From Caballeronia udeis (GTDB lineage: Bacteria > Pseudomonadota > Gammaproteobacteria > Burkholderiales > Burkholderiaceae), in contig NZ_FCOK02000003.1 of NCBI RefSeq assembly GCF_001544555.2, forward strand, positions 124,001 to 188,000: a stretch of 64,000 nucleotides of DNA, in the 5' to 3' direction. Both the position numbers and the translations under genes were made by a program. The notes beneath the pieces are model-generated. The model searched no databases and was not told the origin of the DNA. It saw nothing but the letters and a program-made list of their open reading frames with translations. Positions 54,296-63,660 of this stretch are shown in pieces. Position 1 is the stretch's first letter. The number at the start of each line of letters is the position of its first letter.

Positions 54296-55408
54296 CTAGC
54301 CTGGGCGCTTGGAAAAGCGGTAATGCGCGACGCCCCATTCGTTGCCCCCGCCATAGCCGAACAACTCGGCCACGGCCATATAAAACATGCGCCAGCGCTG
54401 AAACCAGATGCCGGCATTGGCGGCGCCGTACGTCTGGACCATCAGCGGCATCAACTCGCTGCGCGCCGCATCCAGATTCTCAAGCCAGTGATTCGCCGTC
54501 TTTTCGTAGTGCGCGCCGCTCACCCACCATTGACGGTCAATCCTGAGATCGTCCTGAAAATGGAGTAACAGCGCCTCCGACGGCATCGTCCCGCCCGTGA
54601 AAAAGTACTTCGACATCCAGTCGCTGCCGTCCTTCACTTCGAAGTGATAAGCCAGCGTGCGATGCGCGAACACGTGCACAAAAAGCTTGCCGTCTTCGCG
54701 CATCCAGCCCGAAATCTTGTTCAGCAATAACCGATAGTTCTTCATATGCTCGAACATCTCGATCGACAAGACGCGGTCGAAGCCCTCGGCAAGCCATGCC
54801 GGATCGAACTGGTGATCGACGATATTCCCCGTCACCACGCTCAGGTTGGCGATGCCTCGCCCGGCCGCTTCAGCCTCGATGAACTCGCGCTGGCCCCGCG
54901 AATTCGATAACGCCACGATCTGCGAGCGCGGATAGGCTTCCGCCAGCCACAACGAGAGCGATCCCCAGCCGCAACCGAGATCGAGGATGCGCTGGCCGTC
55001 GGTGAGTTGCGCGCGAGCGGCATATTCCTCGAGCATCGCGCGCTCGGCCTGATCGAGCGTCTCCTTTCCCGTTCGATACAGGCAGCACGAGTACTTCAGA
55101 TGCTCGCCCAGATGCCCGTGGAAAAACGCCGCCGGCACCTCGTAATGCTGCGCGCTCGCGGCTTGCGTTTCGATCGCGATCGGGCTCGCACGCAGTTCAT
55201 CGACCAGACGGTTGAAGCGCTTCGAGCGCGCTTCGCCGTCGTCGATACCTTCATCGCGCAGACGCTGTTTCATCAGCCGGCGCATCCCCAGGCGCACGAG
55301 CGAGTCCGGAAGCCGGCCGCGCTCGCACCAGTCGATCAGCCAGCTCTCCGCCGGCACTTCTTTTTCTTGTGGTTCTGACATAACCGCTCGGGATGGCAGG
55401 TCGCTCAT
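54296..55408 (-). CDS. Cyclopropane-fatty-acid-synthase-like SAM methyltransferase
   Basis: A 370-aa protein. SAM-binding motif LDLGCGWGSLSLWLAEAYP (residues ~142-160), the conserved CFA-type SNSRGQREFIE, VLSIEMFEHMKNYRLLL, and the C-terminal W-F-Q-R-W-R-M-F-Y-M. CFA-like enzymes transfer methyl groups to unsaturated lipids. It is longer N-terminally than core Cfa domains and, with the DUF1295 gene just upstream, resembles lipid-modifying pairs. Target lipid unknown. Confidence 0.85.
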   Translation of the reverse strand: MSDLPSRAVMSEPQEKEVPAESWLIDWCERGRLPDSLVRLGMRRLMKQRLRDEGIDDGEARSKRFNRLVDELRASPIAIETQAASAQHYEVPAAFFHGHLGEHLKYSCCLYRTGKETLDQAERAMLEEYAARAQLTDGQRILDLGCGWGSLSLWLAEAYPRSQIVALSNSRGQREFIEAEAAGRGIANLSVVTGNIVDHQFDPAWLAEGFDRVLSIEMFEHMKNYRLLLNKISGWMREDGKLFVHVFAHRTLAYHFEVKDGSDWMSKYFFTGGTMPSEALLLHFQDDLRIDRQWWVSGAHYEKTANHWLENLDAARSELMPLMVQTYGAANAGIWFQRWRMFYMAVAELFGYGGGNEWGVAHYRFSKRPG

Positions 55409-55432
55409 ATGGAAACTCCTCGCTATTATTAT

Positions 55433-56215
55433 TTAAGGATGACGCGGCGGCCATGGAATCAATGCACTGGTCGTACGCATATAGTCCGCATACCCGGCGC
55501 GTTTTTTAGCCGATTCCGCTTCGACCATGGGTACGCCCGAGACTTTCATCAGCAGCCACGCCATCAGGACAGGTGGTAACAGCATGGCGAAAATCCATGC
55601 GCCAACGCCAATAGCCAGCGGAATGTACGCGACCCAATGCACGCATTCGAAGAAGTAATTCGGATGCCGTGAATAGCGCCACAGGCCCGCGCGGCAAACG
55701 TTGCTGTGATTCGACGGGTCCGCCTTGAACACGCGCAATTGATGATCCGCGAGCGCTTCTCCTGCAATCGCAATCACCCAGATCACCGCCGCCAGCGCGA
55801 CCCAGGCAGCACCCGGCGGCGTAGCACGATAGGCCGGGACGAAAAACGCGAGCGACAGCAGCATCGAAATCACGGCTTGCAACTGGAAAAACCAGAACAT
55901 TTTCTTGTTGGCATTGGCGCCCCACTGCGCGCGAAACTTGTGATAACGCGGATCTTCGGCGTGACCGGCATTCCGCTTCCATAGGTGCAGACCGAGCCGC
56001 ACGCCCCAGACGAACCCGCCAGTTCCCACGACAACCCGCGTGTGCGGATCGCCTTGCGCGAGTGCCGCAACCAGCATTGCGGTCAAGCCGAGCGATATCG
56101 CCCAGACGGGATCGATCATCCCGGCATTCTTCGATTTAACCTGCCACGCCCAAACCGCCGTGAAAACAACAATGAGCGCGATAAAAGCAATAACGGCAAC
56201 GGCGAGCGGCGACAT
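55433..56215 (-). CDS. DUF1295 membrane protein (steroid-reductase-like)
   Basis: A 260-aa integral membrane protein of the DUF1295 family, related by fold to steroid 5-alpha-reductase and ICMT. Start ATG 56215. Hydrophobic helices throughout. Motif GLWRYSRHPNYFFECVHW near the C terminus matches the conserved RHPNY(F/L)xE segment. It likely cooperates with the adjacent CFA-like methyltransferase (25 bp apart) in lipid modification. Confidence 0.88.
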   Translation of the reverse strand: MSPLAVAVIAFIALIVVFTAVWAWQVKSKNAGMIDPVWAISLGLTAMLVAALAQGDPHTRVVVGTGGFVWGVRLGLHLWKRNAGHAEDPRYHKFRAQWGANANKKMFWFFQLQAVISMLLSLAFFVPAYRATPPGAAWVALAAVIWVIAIAGEALADHQLRVFKADPSNHSNVCRAGLWRYSRHPNYFFECVHWVAYIPLAIGVGAWIFAMLLPPVLMAWLLMKVSGVPMVEAESAKKRAGYADYMRTTSALIPWPPRHP

Positions 56216-56526
56216 GAAGTCCTCGATGTCGATTTTTTTGCGTTGAATACGGGTGGCATCGGCCGGAGAACGATTGCAACTACGACCTGGACTGCGGCCT
56301 GGACTAATTACGCACGTTGGCGTCCGGCGGATGCGCCGGCACAAGGTGGCAAACGCGGGAGCGGAAGCGAATCAGACGTCGACGTTCAGAACGAACGTGA
56401 ACATAGGATATTCCCGAAGATGAGCGGAAACACAGGAACGGCGCGCTTTTAAGCGCCTGTTCCTGTCCAGCAGGCGTGGAAGCCGAAGCCTTCTCGGCTC
56501 GCCGCGCCGATCAGCCCATCGGACTG

Positions 56527-56712
56527 CTAAACCAGCGCCGGCAATCCTTCCACCAGCAGCAGTGCAACCAGCACGCCGAGCAGCGCGCCAAATACGCGCA
56601 GGGTATTTTTCCGGAACTGCGTGGCGCAAGGTACCGCGCCGAGGAAGAGAATGCCTGCAAGCGCCATCGGGATGATCAGGATGAAGTCGCCGATCGTGAA
56701 GTAGGTGTTCAT
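56527..56712 (-). CDS. Small two-helix membrane protein
   Basis: A 61-aa protein from ATG 56712. Two hydrophobic helices, DFILIIPMALAGILFLGAV and FGALLGVLVALLLVEGLPAL, joined by a basic loop (ATQFRKNTLR). Conserved-looking but of unknown function. The preceding GGGAGACGAG suits as a ribosome site. Confidence 0.65.
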   Translation of the reverse strand: MNTYFTIGDFILIIPMALAGILFLGAVPCATQFRKNTLRVFGALLGVLVALLLVEGLPALV

Positions 56713-56956
56713 ACTCGTCTCCCATCGTCCGTGCTCAGCGTCCACCTGATTGCGTGAGACGTCGCACTGTCGATTCGAGTATAGGACGTTGTTTAAGCTT
56801 TATTCATGGTGCTTTGCGCAAACGTTAGCGAACGATTAACGAAATGCCTTATAGGACGGAGCTTTCCGGTCACATGTTGTAAGCGGATACGGAAAAACCC
56901 TCACTTATTAGTGTTTACGAAGAACTTTCGTTACGTCCACGCGTGTATCTAAACGA

Positions 56957-58240
56957 TCAGGCATTCACGTGCTGTTCTCGCCGACGCAGGTAATCCGCGC
57001 CGCCCAAACCGATCAGCAACAGCGCAAATACAAAGCCGCTTACCCCCGGCCAACCGGCGATGGTCCAGAAGTGTCCGCCCCAGGAGCCGAGCACACTCGA
57101 CCCGATGTAATACGCGAGCAGGTACAGCGCAGCTGCCTGACCTTTAGGGCCTTTCGCCAGCAATCCGATCCAGCCGCTTGCGACCGAATGGCCGGCAAAA
57201 AATCCGAACGTCATGCACGCGATGCCCGCAATCACCACGGGCAACGAACTCGACAACGTCAACGCCACGCCAAGGATCATCAGCAAGAGCGCGGCGATCA
57301 GGACGCGGCCACGGCCAAACACATCGGCCATTTTCCCGGACCACGGCGACGCCACCACGCCTGTCAGATACACCACGAAAATCGCACCAATTTCCGTCTG
57401 GCTCAGATTGAACGGCGCCGCGATCAACCTATACCCGACGTAGTTATAGAGCGTCACGAAGCTGCCCATGAGCACAAAACCCATCAGGAACACGAACGGA
57501 AGACTGCGGTTTTTCAGATGCCCGGACAGCGCCGTCCGATGATGGCGAAATCCCATCCCCGCGCGCGGCACAAAACGTCGCGACGGTGGCAGGAGCGTCC
57601 GAAACGCCAGCGTGGCGAGCAGCCCAAGCACCCCGATTCCACCGATAGCCACGTGCCACGAGAAGAAGTCCGCGAGAATCCCGCTGATCACGCGCCCCGC
57701 CATTCCCCCTATGGCAGTGCCTCCGACGTAGAGTCCCATGGCGAGGCCGAGGCCATCGGGATGCACTTCCTCGGCGAGATAGGCCATGGCGACTGCCGGC
57801 ACGCCGCCAAGCGCCAGCCCCTCGAGCGCACGCACGAACAGCAGCGTGGGCCAACTCGGCAGAAACGCCACGATAATCGTCAGCAGCGACGAAGCCGTGA
57901 GCGACAGGGTCATCAACCGGTGCCGGCTCCAGCCCTCTGAAACAAAGCCGGCGATAAAAATCGCCACGGCGAGCGTTGCCGTCGTCACCGATACCGACAG
58001 CGCGCTTTGCGCCGGGCTGACGCCGAACGTCTTGGTGAATTCCGGAAGGAGCGGCTGCACACAGTAGAGCAGCGAAAACGTGGCGTAGCCTGCAAACAGC
58101 AAGGCGATTGCAGCATGCCAGTAAGCACGCGATCCGCGGTCGAGGTACGGCAGGGGATCGGGGGGAAGCGAGGAGGACGAAGCTGACCGGGGGGGCGCCG
58201 GCGATGAAGTCACAAAGATATCTCCGGGGGCGAAGGCCAT
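56957..58240 (-). CDS. MFS transporter (YnfM/AraJ-like)
   Basis: A 427-aa carrier from ATG 58240 (a longer frame to 58354 adds an unlike, charged N terminus). Twelve TM helices; MFS motif GFVSEGWSRHRLMTLSL and ASPWSGKMADVFGRGRVL. The N terminus is proline/serine rich. Substrate unknown; similar carriers export sugars or drugs. Confidence 0.85.
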   Translation of the reverse strand: MAFAPGDIFVTSSPAPPRSASSSSLPPDPLPYLDRGSRAYWHAAIALLFAGYATFSLLYCVQPLLPEFTKTFGVSPAQSALSVSVTTATLAVAIFIAGFVSEGWSRHRLMTLSLTASSLLTIIVAFLPSWPTLLFVRALEGLALGGVPAVAMAYLAEEVHPDGLGLAMGLYVGGTAIGGMAGRVISGILADFFSWHVAIGGIGVLGLLATLAFRTLLPPSRRFVPRAGMGFRHHRTALSGHLKNRSLPFVFLMGFVLMGSFVTLYNYVGYRLIAAPFNLSQTEIGAIFVVYLTGVVASPWSGKMADVFGRGRVLIAALLLMILGVALTLSSSLPVVIAGIACMTFGFFAGHSVASGWIGLLAKGPKGQAAALYLLAYYIGSSVLGSWGGHFWTIAGWPGVSGFVFALLLIGLGGADYLRRREQHVNA

Positions 58241-58543
58241 AACGATACCGTGATCGTCAGGGTTTTGCCGGATACCGCGCCTGGCGCTTTCAATCGACTT
58301 GCGAAAGCGATCGGGATGCGATTGCGTTGTTTCAATACCATTGCAACTTTTCACCCCACGAGAATTGATGCGCTAAAGTAGAACATCGTTTCAGCCGAAA
58401 TCATCGGAACACGCTGCAATGCGCAGGCATTCGAGGGATTCACGGGCGCACTGAAGTCTCGCGCACAGGAGGTCACATTCCTGTGTTTCATCCAGAACCG
58501 ACCGGCACGTCTTTTGTTCTGCCGGCAACCTCGGGGAGTAATC

Positions 58544-58756
58544 ATGCAAATCGGTTCAATCGTTCGCTCCGTCCATATTGCGGTGCCTCAAGGCGCACGC
58601 GGGATCGTCATGCGGATTCTCGGCGACATGGCCATGGTCGCCTGGTATGCGGACGAACCCGGCACGTCGGAACTACTAAATACGGAACCGTTCTTCCTCG
58701 AAGACCTGATCGATACCGGCGAACTCGTTCGCCCCACTAACGCGCTCATGCATTAA
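58544..58756 (+). CDS. Conserved small hypothetical protein
   Basis: A 70-aa soluble protein from ATG 58544 (GGGGAG upstream). Beta-rich (IVRSVHIAVPQGARGIVMRIL, MAMVAWYADEPGTSELL). It lies just before srkA. Family not recognised. Confidence 0.6.
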   Translation: MQIGSIVRSVHIAVPQGARGIVMRILGDMAMVAWYADEPGTSELLNTEPFFLEDLIDTGELVRPTNALMH

Positions 58757-58840
58757 GGAATTAGCGCGTTTCAGAACGCTGTTTCGCTGTATCCGCGCAT
58801 CGCTGATGCTTCCACCCGCGATGCGCGTCACAATGCAGGG

Positions 58841-59905
58841 ATGAACTCGAACCATTCCGATGCATCCCGCGCGTCCGCAGACAGCCTTTCTCTTCCCGGC
58901 GACGACGCTGATCTCCCGCCCCCGCCTTTCGCGGATCTCACGCCCGAGCGTGTGCTCGATGCGCTCGACAGCGTCCTCATGCCGCTTGGCGAACGCACCG
59001 ACGGCGGCATGCTCGCGCTCAACAGCTATGAAAACCGCGTGTATCAGGTTGGCATGGAGGACGGGCCGCCGATGGTCGCAAAGTTCTACCGGCCGCTGCG
59101 CTGGTCCGACGACGCCATTCTCGAAGAGCACGCTTTTGTTTCGACGCTTTATGAACGCGAGATTCCGGCGGTGCCGGCACGCGTGCTGAATGGCGCGACG
59201 CTGCATACGTTCGAGGGTTTCCGGTTCTCCATCTTCGAACGACGTGGCGGGCGCGCGCCGGATATCGACCGGCCGGAGACGCTGGAATGGCTTGGGCGGT
59301 TTATCGGCCGGATCCACGCGGTCGGGCAGATAAAGCCGTACGTGGAACGGCCGGCGCTTGATATCCAGACCTTCGGTTACGAACCGCGCGAGTTTTTACT
59401 CACGCACGGGTTTGTGCCGAAGGACGTGCGGGAAGCGTATGAAACCGTGGTGAAAATGGCGCTGGAAGGCGTCGAACGATGCTACGAACGCGCCGGCGAC
59501 ATCAAAAGCATCCGGCTGCACGGAGATTGTCATCCAAGCAACGTTTTGTGGACGGATGCGGGTCCGCATTTTGTCGATTTCGATGACAGCCGCATGGCGC
59601 CCGCTATTCAGGATCTATGGCTGCTGCTGCCGGGCGACCGTCCGGAGGCTTCGCGCGCATTGGGTGATCTGCTGGCCGGGTACGAAGATTTCTGCGATTT
59701 CGAGCCGCGTGAGCTGCATCTGGTCGAAGCGCTGCGCACGCTGCGGTTGATTCACTACGCGGCCTGGCTGGCGCGTCGCTGGAACGATCCCGCGTTTCCC
59801 GCCGCGTTTCCGTGGTTCAACACGCAACGATATTGGGAAGACCGGATTCTGGAGTTGCGCGAGCAGGTCGGCGCAATGGAAGAAGGGCCGCTCTGGCCGG
59901 TTTGA
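58841..59905 (+). CDS. srkA: Stress response kinase A-like protein
   Basis: A 354-aa aminoglycoside-phosphotransferase-fold Ser/Thr kinase of the SrkA/YihE family. GGMLALNSYENRVYQVGMEDG at the nucleotide-binding N-lobe, LHGDCHPSNVLW (catalytic HGDxHxxN) and HFVDFDDSR (DFD metal site). SrkA counters MazEF-linked and envelope stress cell death. Start ATG 58841. Confidence 0.92.
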   Translation: MNSNHSDASRASADSLSLPGDDADLPPPPFADLTPERVLDALDSVLMPLGERTDGGMLALNSYENRVYQVGMEDGPPMVAKFYRPLRWSDDAILEEHAFVSTLYEREIPAVPARVLNGATLHTFEGFRFSIFERRGGRAPDIDRPETLEWLGRFIGRIHAVGQIKPYVERPALDIQTFGYEPREFLLTHGFVPKDVREAYETVVKMALEGVERCYERAGDIKSIRLHGDCHPSNVLWTDAGPHFVDFDDSRMAPAIQDLWLLLPGDRPEASRALGDLLAGYEDFCDFEPRELHLVEALRTLRLIHYAAWLARRWNDPAFPAAFPWFNTQRYWEDRILELREQVGAMEEGPLWPV

Positions 59906-59995
59906 CCGGTAGTTTGCCTGGTGTCTTGTTGCATTGGTCGGCGCCCCCTGCGCCGGCCGCGTAACGCGGCTATTGAAGATTTTCAATGATCATGT

Positions 59996-60014
59996 AATGA
60001 TAACCATTATCATT
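59996..60014. promoter_or_regulatory. Predicted Fur box upstream of the PepSY gene
   Basis: AATGATA-ACCAT-TATCATT is a 19-bp dyad closely matching the Fur consensus (GATAATGATAATCATTATC). It lies ~105 bp before the PepSY gene start, predicting iron-repressed expression. Confidence 0.7.
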
Positions 60015-60118
60015 TGAAAGCCTGACTCTGCCGGTGCGCTTGTTGGCCACCTGTTTGACCGTATCGGTGAGAAATCCATCCGCAGCATCCCCTTATCTGC
60101 CATGCCCTGGAGAGACGC

Positions 60119-60844
60119 GTGAACGCGCCTGAAACCTTTGAACCCGCGTCCAACGTGACCACCATGCCTTATGCGCCGCGCAGCGGCCGCCCCATCGACA
60201 AGGCCGAACTCAATGCCCGCAAACAGCGCTCGCGCCGCGCGACTTTCGTGAAATGGCTGCGCAAGGTGCATGGCTGGGTCGGCTTGTGGGGCGCCGTGCT
60301 CGGGCTCTTGTTCGGCACGACCGGTTTCTTGCTGAACCATCGGGCAGGACCGTTGAAGGTTTCGACCGGAGAACCGCAGGTGTCGCAGATGCAAATGGCC
60401 GTGCCCGCACACGGTCTCAAGTCGCCAATGGAACTCGGCAAGTGGCTCAAGCAGGAACTCAAGCTGGACGGCAATATCGGCCGGCCGAAACGTGAAGCGG
60501 CGCACCCGGTGGGCTGGGGTGATCAGAAGACGATGCAGCCGGAGTTGTGGACCGTGGCGGTGGCGTCACCAGGCGGGTCGGTCGCGGCGGAATACTGGGT
60601 GGGGAACGGGTTCGTATCCGTGAAACGCACCGACAACAGTTTTCTCGCGACCATGGCCAATTTGCACAAAGGCGTGGGATTGAGCGTGGGCTGGGTGCTG
60701 CTCATCGATACGCTGGCGGGCAGCATTATCCTGCTGTCGCTGACAGGCGTGTTGCTGTGGACCGAGCTGAATAAACGCAAGACCGTGGGCGCGGTGATCG
60801 TGATGGCGTCGATTGTCGCGATGGTTTGGATGGGGTTGATGTAA
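60119..60844 (+). CDS. PepSY-associated TM helix protein, iron-regulated
   Basis: A 241-aa inner-membrane protein, GTG 60119. N-terminal TM region (WLRKVHGWVGLWGAVLGLLFGTTGFLLNHRAG), a periplasmic PepSY-type segment, and two C-terminal TM segments (GWVLLIDTLAGSIILLSLTGVLLWTEL; VIVMASIVAMVWMGLM). Such proteins often act in ferric-siderophore reduction or utilisation. The Fur box upstream supports that. A terminator follows. Confidence 0.82.
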   Translation: MNAPETFEPASNVTTMPYAPRSGRPIDKAELNARKQRSRRATFVKWLRKVHGWVGLWGAVLGLLFGTTGFLLNHRAGPLKVSTGEPQVSQMQMAVPAHGLKSPMELGKWLKQELKLDGNIGRPKREAAHPVGWGDQKTMQPELWTVAVASPGGSVAAEYWVGNGFVSVKRTDNSFLATMANLHKGVGLSVGWVLLIDTLAGSIILLSLTGVLLWTELNKRKTVGAVIVMASIVAMVWMGLM

Positions 60845-60882
60845 CGCGGCGCTTCGTTGCGAGCACTTGTGTTTGAAGACGG

Positions 60883-60912
60883 ACCCCGCGGTGATGCGGG
60901 GTTTTTTGTTTT
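60883..60912 (+). terminator. Terminator after the PepSY gene
   Basis: ACCCCGC-GGTGAT-GCGGGGT followed by TTTTTGTTTTT on the plus strand, ~40 bp past the stop codon. Confidence 0.9.
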
Positions 60913-61021
60913 TGAACGGATGCAGATTACGCGCCCATGATGGTTGACGGCGCTGCAGCCGATATCCGCACTGCATGAACAAAAACATCCTGTGCACGAA
61001 GCCCAATCAGAAAGAACTTCG

Positions 61022-61162
61022 ATGCATCAAATTATTACCTTCGATCCGGGCTTGCAAGCCGCTGCCGCGATTAAGATCGTGACCACACTAAGGGCCGCAT
61101 TCAACCCGTGGACAATTTTCGCGGTAGTCCGTGAAATCAGCGATCGCATTGTCATCATTTAG
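61022..61162 (+). CDS. Possible 46-aa small protein
   Basis: An ATG at 61022 opens a 46-codon frame with balanced, folded-looking composition (MHQIITFDPGLQAAAAIK, REISDRIVII). The ribosome site is weak (AAAGAAC) and it may be chance. Confidence 0.25.
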   Translation: MHQIITFDPGLQAAAAIKIVTTLRAAFNPWTIFAVVREISDRIVII

Positions 61163-61304
61163 TTGATTAGTGATGCCGGAGTATTTCCTGAGTAGTTGCA
61201 ACATTTTGGATAACTCTTTGCATTACTAACTTTTTTACAATCGCAGCCATACCCCTCTCCGTTGACCAAGCGCAAACTCAACCACTCCCATACGGACACC
61301 TCCC

Positions 61305-62060
61305 ATGCCCCACCCCCACGTCCTCATTTGCCTGCCCACTTACAGCGAAGAAGTGCACATCAATTTCGCCTTCTCTCTACTGGACTTGACTCACGCATTG
61401 ACCAATTCCGGCGCGACGTACGAGACGTTGCACGTCGCGTCGTCCCAAATCATTCGCGCGCGCAACTTCTTCGCGAATTATTTCCTGAGCCGGCCTGAAG
61501 TCACTCATCTGCTTTTCCTCGATACCGACATGAAGTTTCCTGCCCAAGCCGTCCTCAGGCTTTTGGCTGCGAACAAAACCCTCTCGGGCGTTGCCTATCC
61601 GTTCAGACGTTTCGATCTGGATCGTTCTATAGCGCCCGCCGATTCCGGCCTCTCCATGCGTCAATGGCTGGAAAAGCATGCCGACTACACGTTTGCGCCC
61701 ATTACGAATGCGGACGGAGATCTTGATTTCGTGAATGGATTGGCTGAAGCGCGGCATATTGGTACCGGCGTTTTCCTGGCGCAGCGAGAAGCGTTTGAGG
61801 TAACGAAACCCTTTTCAGAATGCTACTCGCCGCCGAAACAATATGAGTCGCTGTTACCCAGCGGCAAGTTCTACGGGTTCTTCGAAACGATTGAAGAAGA
61901 CGGCGTTTATCTGGGTGAAGACGTGTCGTTCTGCATCCGCGCGCGCCAGGCGGGATTATCGATTTGGGCGTTGATTGACCAGACGGTGGTCCATTACGGC
62001 GCGTCAGAGGTATCAGGTCAATACCTTCAGTCCATGCGACTCAACGGCAAAGTGGCCTGA
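61305..62060 (+). CDS. Glycosyltransferase-2-like protein
   Basis: A 251-aa GT-A-fold-like protein. HVLICLPTYSEEVHINF at the N terminus, THLLFLDTDMKFPAQAVLRLL (a DxD-type metal site at DTD), a HIGTGVFLAQREAFE segment and YLGEDVSFCIRARQAGLSIW. Stand-alone small glycosyltransferase of unknown acceptor. No cell-surface gene cluster adjoins it. Confidence 0.75.
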   Translation: MPHPHVLICLPTYSEEVHINFAFSLLDLTHALTNSGATYETLHVASSQIIRARNFFANYFLSRPEVTHLLFLDTDMKFPAQAVLRLLAANKTLSGVAYPFRRFDLDRSIAPADSGLSMRQWLEKHADYTFAPITNADGDLDFVNGLAEARHIGTGVFLAQREAFEVTKPFSECYSPPKQYESLLPSGKFYGFFETIEEDGVYLGEDVSFCIRARQAGLSIWALIDQTVVHYGASEVSGQYLQSMRLNGKVA

Positions 62061-62110
62061 CGTCCACGAACGCCGCGCTGATGCCTCAAGCGCGGCAATG
62101 CTGCATCAAT

Positions 62111-63130
62111 CTAGATCCCGCAAACCTCGCCCGTCCCTTCAAGCTCACGCGCCGCCTTCGCTCCTTCGACCTGCAGAATAGTCGGCAACGAAACACCGTT
62201 TTTAGCCGCCGTCACTTCAGCGAGAATGGACACCGCAATCTCGGGCGGCGTCCTGCTGCCAATATAAATTCCCACCGGCCCATGCAGGCGCGACAACTCG
62301 GCATCGGAGAGATCGAACTCCTTCAGCCGCTCGCGGCGCGCCGCGTTATTCTTCCGCGATCCCAACGCGCCGACATAAAACGCAGGCGTCTTCAACGCCT
62401 CCATCAACGCCAGATCGTCCAGCTTCGGATCGTGTGTCAGCGCAATCACCGCACAGCGCTCATCGAGGTTCATTTCCATCACGGTATCGTCGGGCATGGT
62501 GCGCACGATCTTCGTGCCCGGGACATCCCACTCGTCCGTGTACTCCTCGCGCGGGTCGCAAACCGTCACGTGATAATCCAGCCCGACCGCAATACTGCAT
62601 AAATACCGCGACAACTGTCCCGCGCCGATCACGAGCATTCGATACCGCGGCCCGTGAATGGTCGACAAGGTCGTTTCATCGAAGGTCACGCCATCCGTTG
62701 CCTGCGCCGGCTCCAACTTGACCGCCCCGTTGTTCATATCGAGCGTGCGTGTCACCAGCCGTCCGGCAAGAACGGCATCGCACAATTCAGCAATACCGCT
62801 CGCCATCGACAGCGGTTCAAGCACCAGTTGAATAGTCCCGCCGCAAGGCAGTCCGAACCGGTGCGCTTCCTCCGCCGAAATGCCGTATTTCACGCTCTCG
62901 GGCTTCGTCTGCTCAATACCGCGTTGCCTGACGCGCTCGATCAAGTCGTCTTCAATGCACCCGCCCGACACTGATCCCATCACCGCGCCGTCATCGCGCA
63001 CGGCGAGCATCGCGCCTTCCGGCCGCGGCGACGAGCCCCACGTCTTGACGACAGTCACCAGCAACACGCGATGCCCGCGTTCGAGCCATCGAGCACTGTT
63101 TCTCAGGACTTCGAGATCCACGCTGTCCAT
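62111..63130 (-). CDS. XdhC/CoxI-family molybdenum-hydroxylase accessory protein
   Basis: A 339-aa protein: the XdhC signature GSVSGGCIEDDLI (residues ~52-64) and a Rossmann C-terminal half (RMLVIGAGQLSRYLCSIA, then YVGALGSRKN). XdhC-type proteins bind and sulfurate the molybdenum cofactor for insertion into xanthine dehydrogenase or CO dehydrogenase-type enzymes. It overlaps coxG by 28 bp. Confidence 0.9.
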   Translation of the reverse strand: MDSVDLEVLRNSARWLERGHRVLLVTVVKTWGSSPRPEGAMLAVRDDGAVMGSVSGGCIEDDLIERVRQRGIEQTKPESVKYGISAEEAHRFGLPCGGTIQLVLEPLSMASGIAELCDAVLAGRLVTRTLDMNNGAVKLEPAQATDGVTFDETTLSTIHGPRYRMLVIGAGQLSRYLCSIAVGLDYHVTVCDPREEYTDEWDVPGTKIVRTMPDDTVMEMNLDERCAVIALTHDPKLDDLALMEALKTPAFYVGALGSRKNNAARRERLKEFDLSDAELSRLHGPVGIYIGSRTPPEIAVSILAEVTAAKNGVSLPTILQVEGAKAARELEGTGEVCGI

Positions 63131-63660
63131 GATCTTTTCCTCTTCTTCCCTTCACCTGCGCCGTCGGCGGCCGCCGCATCGGAATCGCCCTCTGGCTCAC
63201 CGGCGGGCTCGTCATTCTGCGTCAACTGCGCACTGAAGCGCTTGAAAAATTCCCCGGCAATCTTCCTGGCCGCGCCATCCACCAGCCGCGAGCCGATCTG
63301 CGCGAGCTTGCCGCCCACTTGCGCATTCGCCGTGTAAGACAATGTGGTTGAGTCCGTATTCTCGCCCGGTTCCAGGTTCACCTTCGCCTGGCCCTTGCCG
63401 AAACCGGCCGTCCCGCCCTGTCCTTCGAACACGATGGTGTACGTGTGCGGCGCGTCGATGTCCACCAAATTCATGCGCCCTTTGAATTTCGCTTTCACCG
63501 GCCCCACCGACGCCGTCATGGCCACCACATACGCGTTTTCGCCATCGGCTTCTATGCTTTCGCAACCTGGAATGCACGCGCGCAGTATTTCAGTATCGTT
63601 CAGCGCTTCCCACGCGACATTCTGCGGCACCGGCAGATTATGCGTTTCGGTCAATTCCAT
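63103..63660 (-). CDS. coxG: CoxG-family (SRPBCC) protein
   Basis: A 185-aa protein from ATG 63660 (MELTETHNLPVPQNVAWEALND). The SRPBCC/CoxG core (ACIPGCESIE, GKMNLVDIDAPHTY-type hydrophobic cavity strands, GGKLAQIGSRLVDG) fills ~145 residues; a charged tail follows with no TM anchor. CoxG recruits CO dehydrogenase to the membrane in carboxydotrophs; homologues accompany other molybdenum hydroxylases. Confidence 0.88.
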   Translation of the reverse strand: MELTETHNLPVPQNVAWEALNDTEILRACIPGCESIEADGENAYVVAMTASVGPVKAKFKGRMNLVDIDAPHTYTIVFEGQGGTAGFGKGQAKVNLEPGENTDSTTLSYTANAQVGGKLAQIGSRLVDGAARKIAGEFFKRFSAQLTQNDEPAGEPEGDSDAAAADGAGEGKKRKRSWTAWISKS

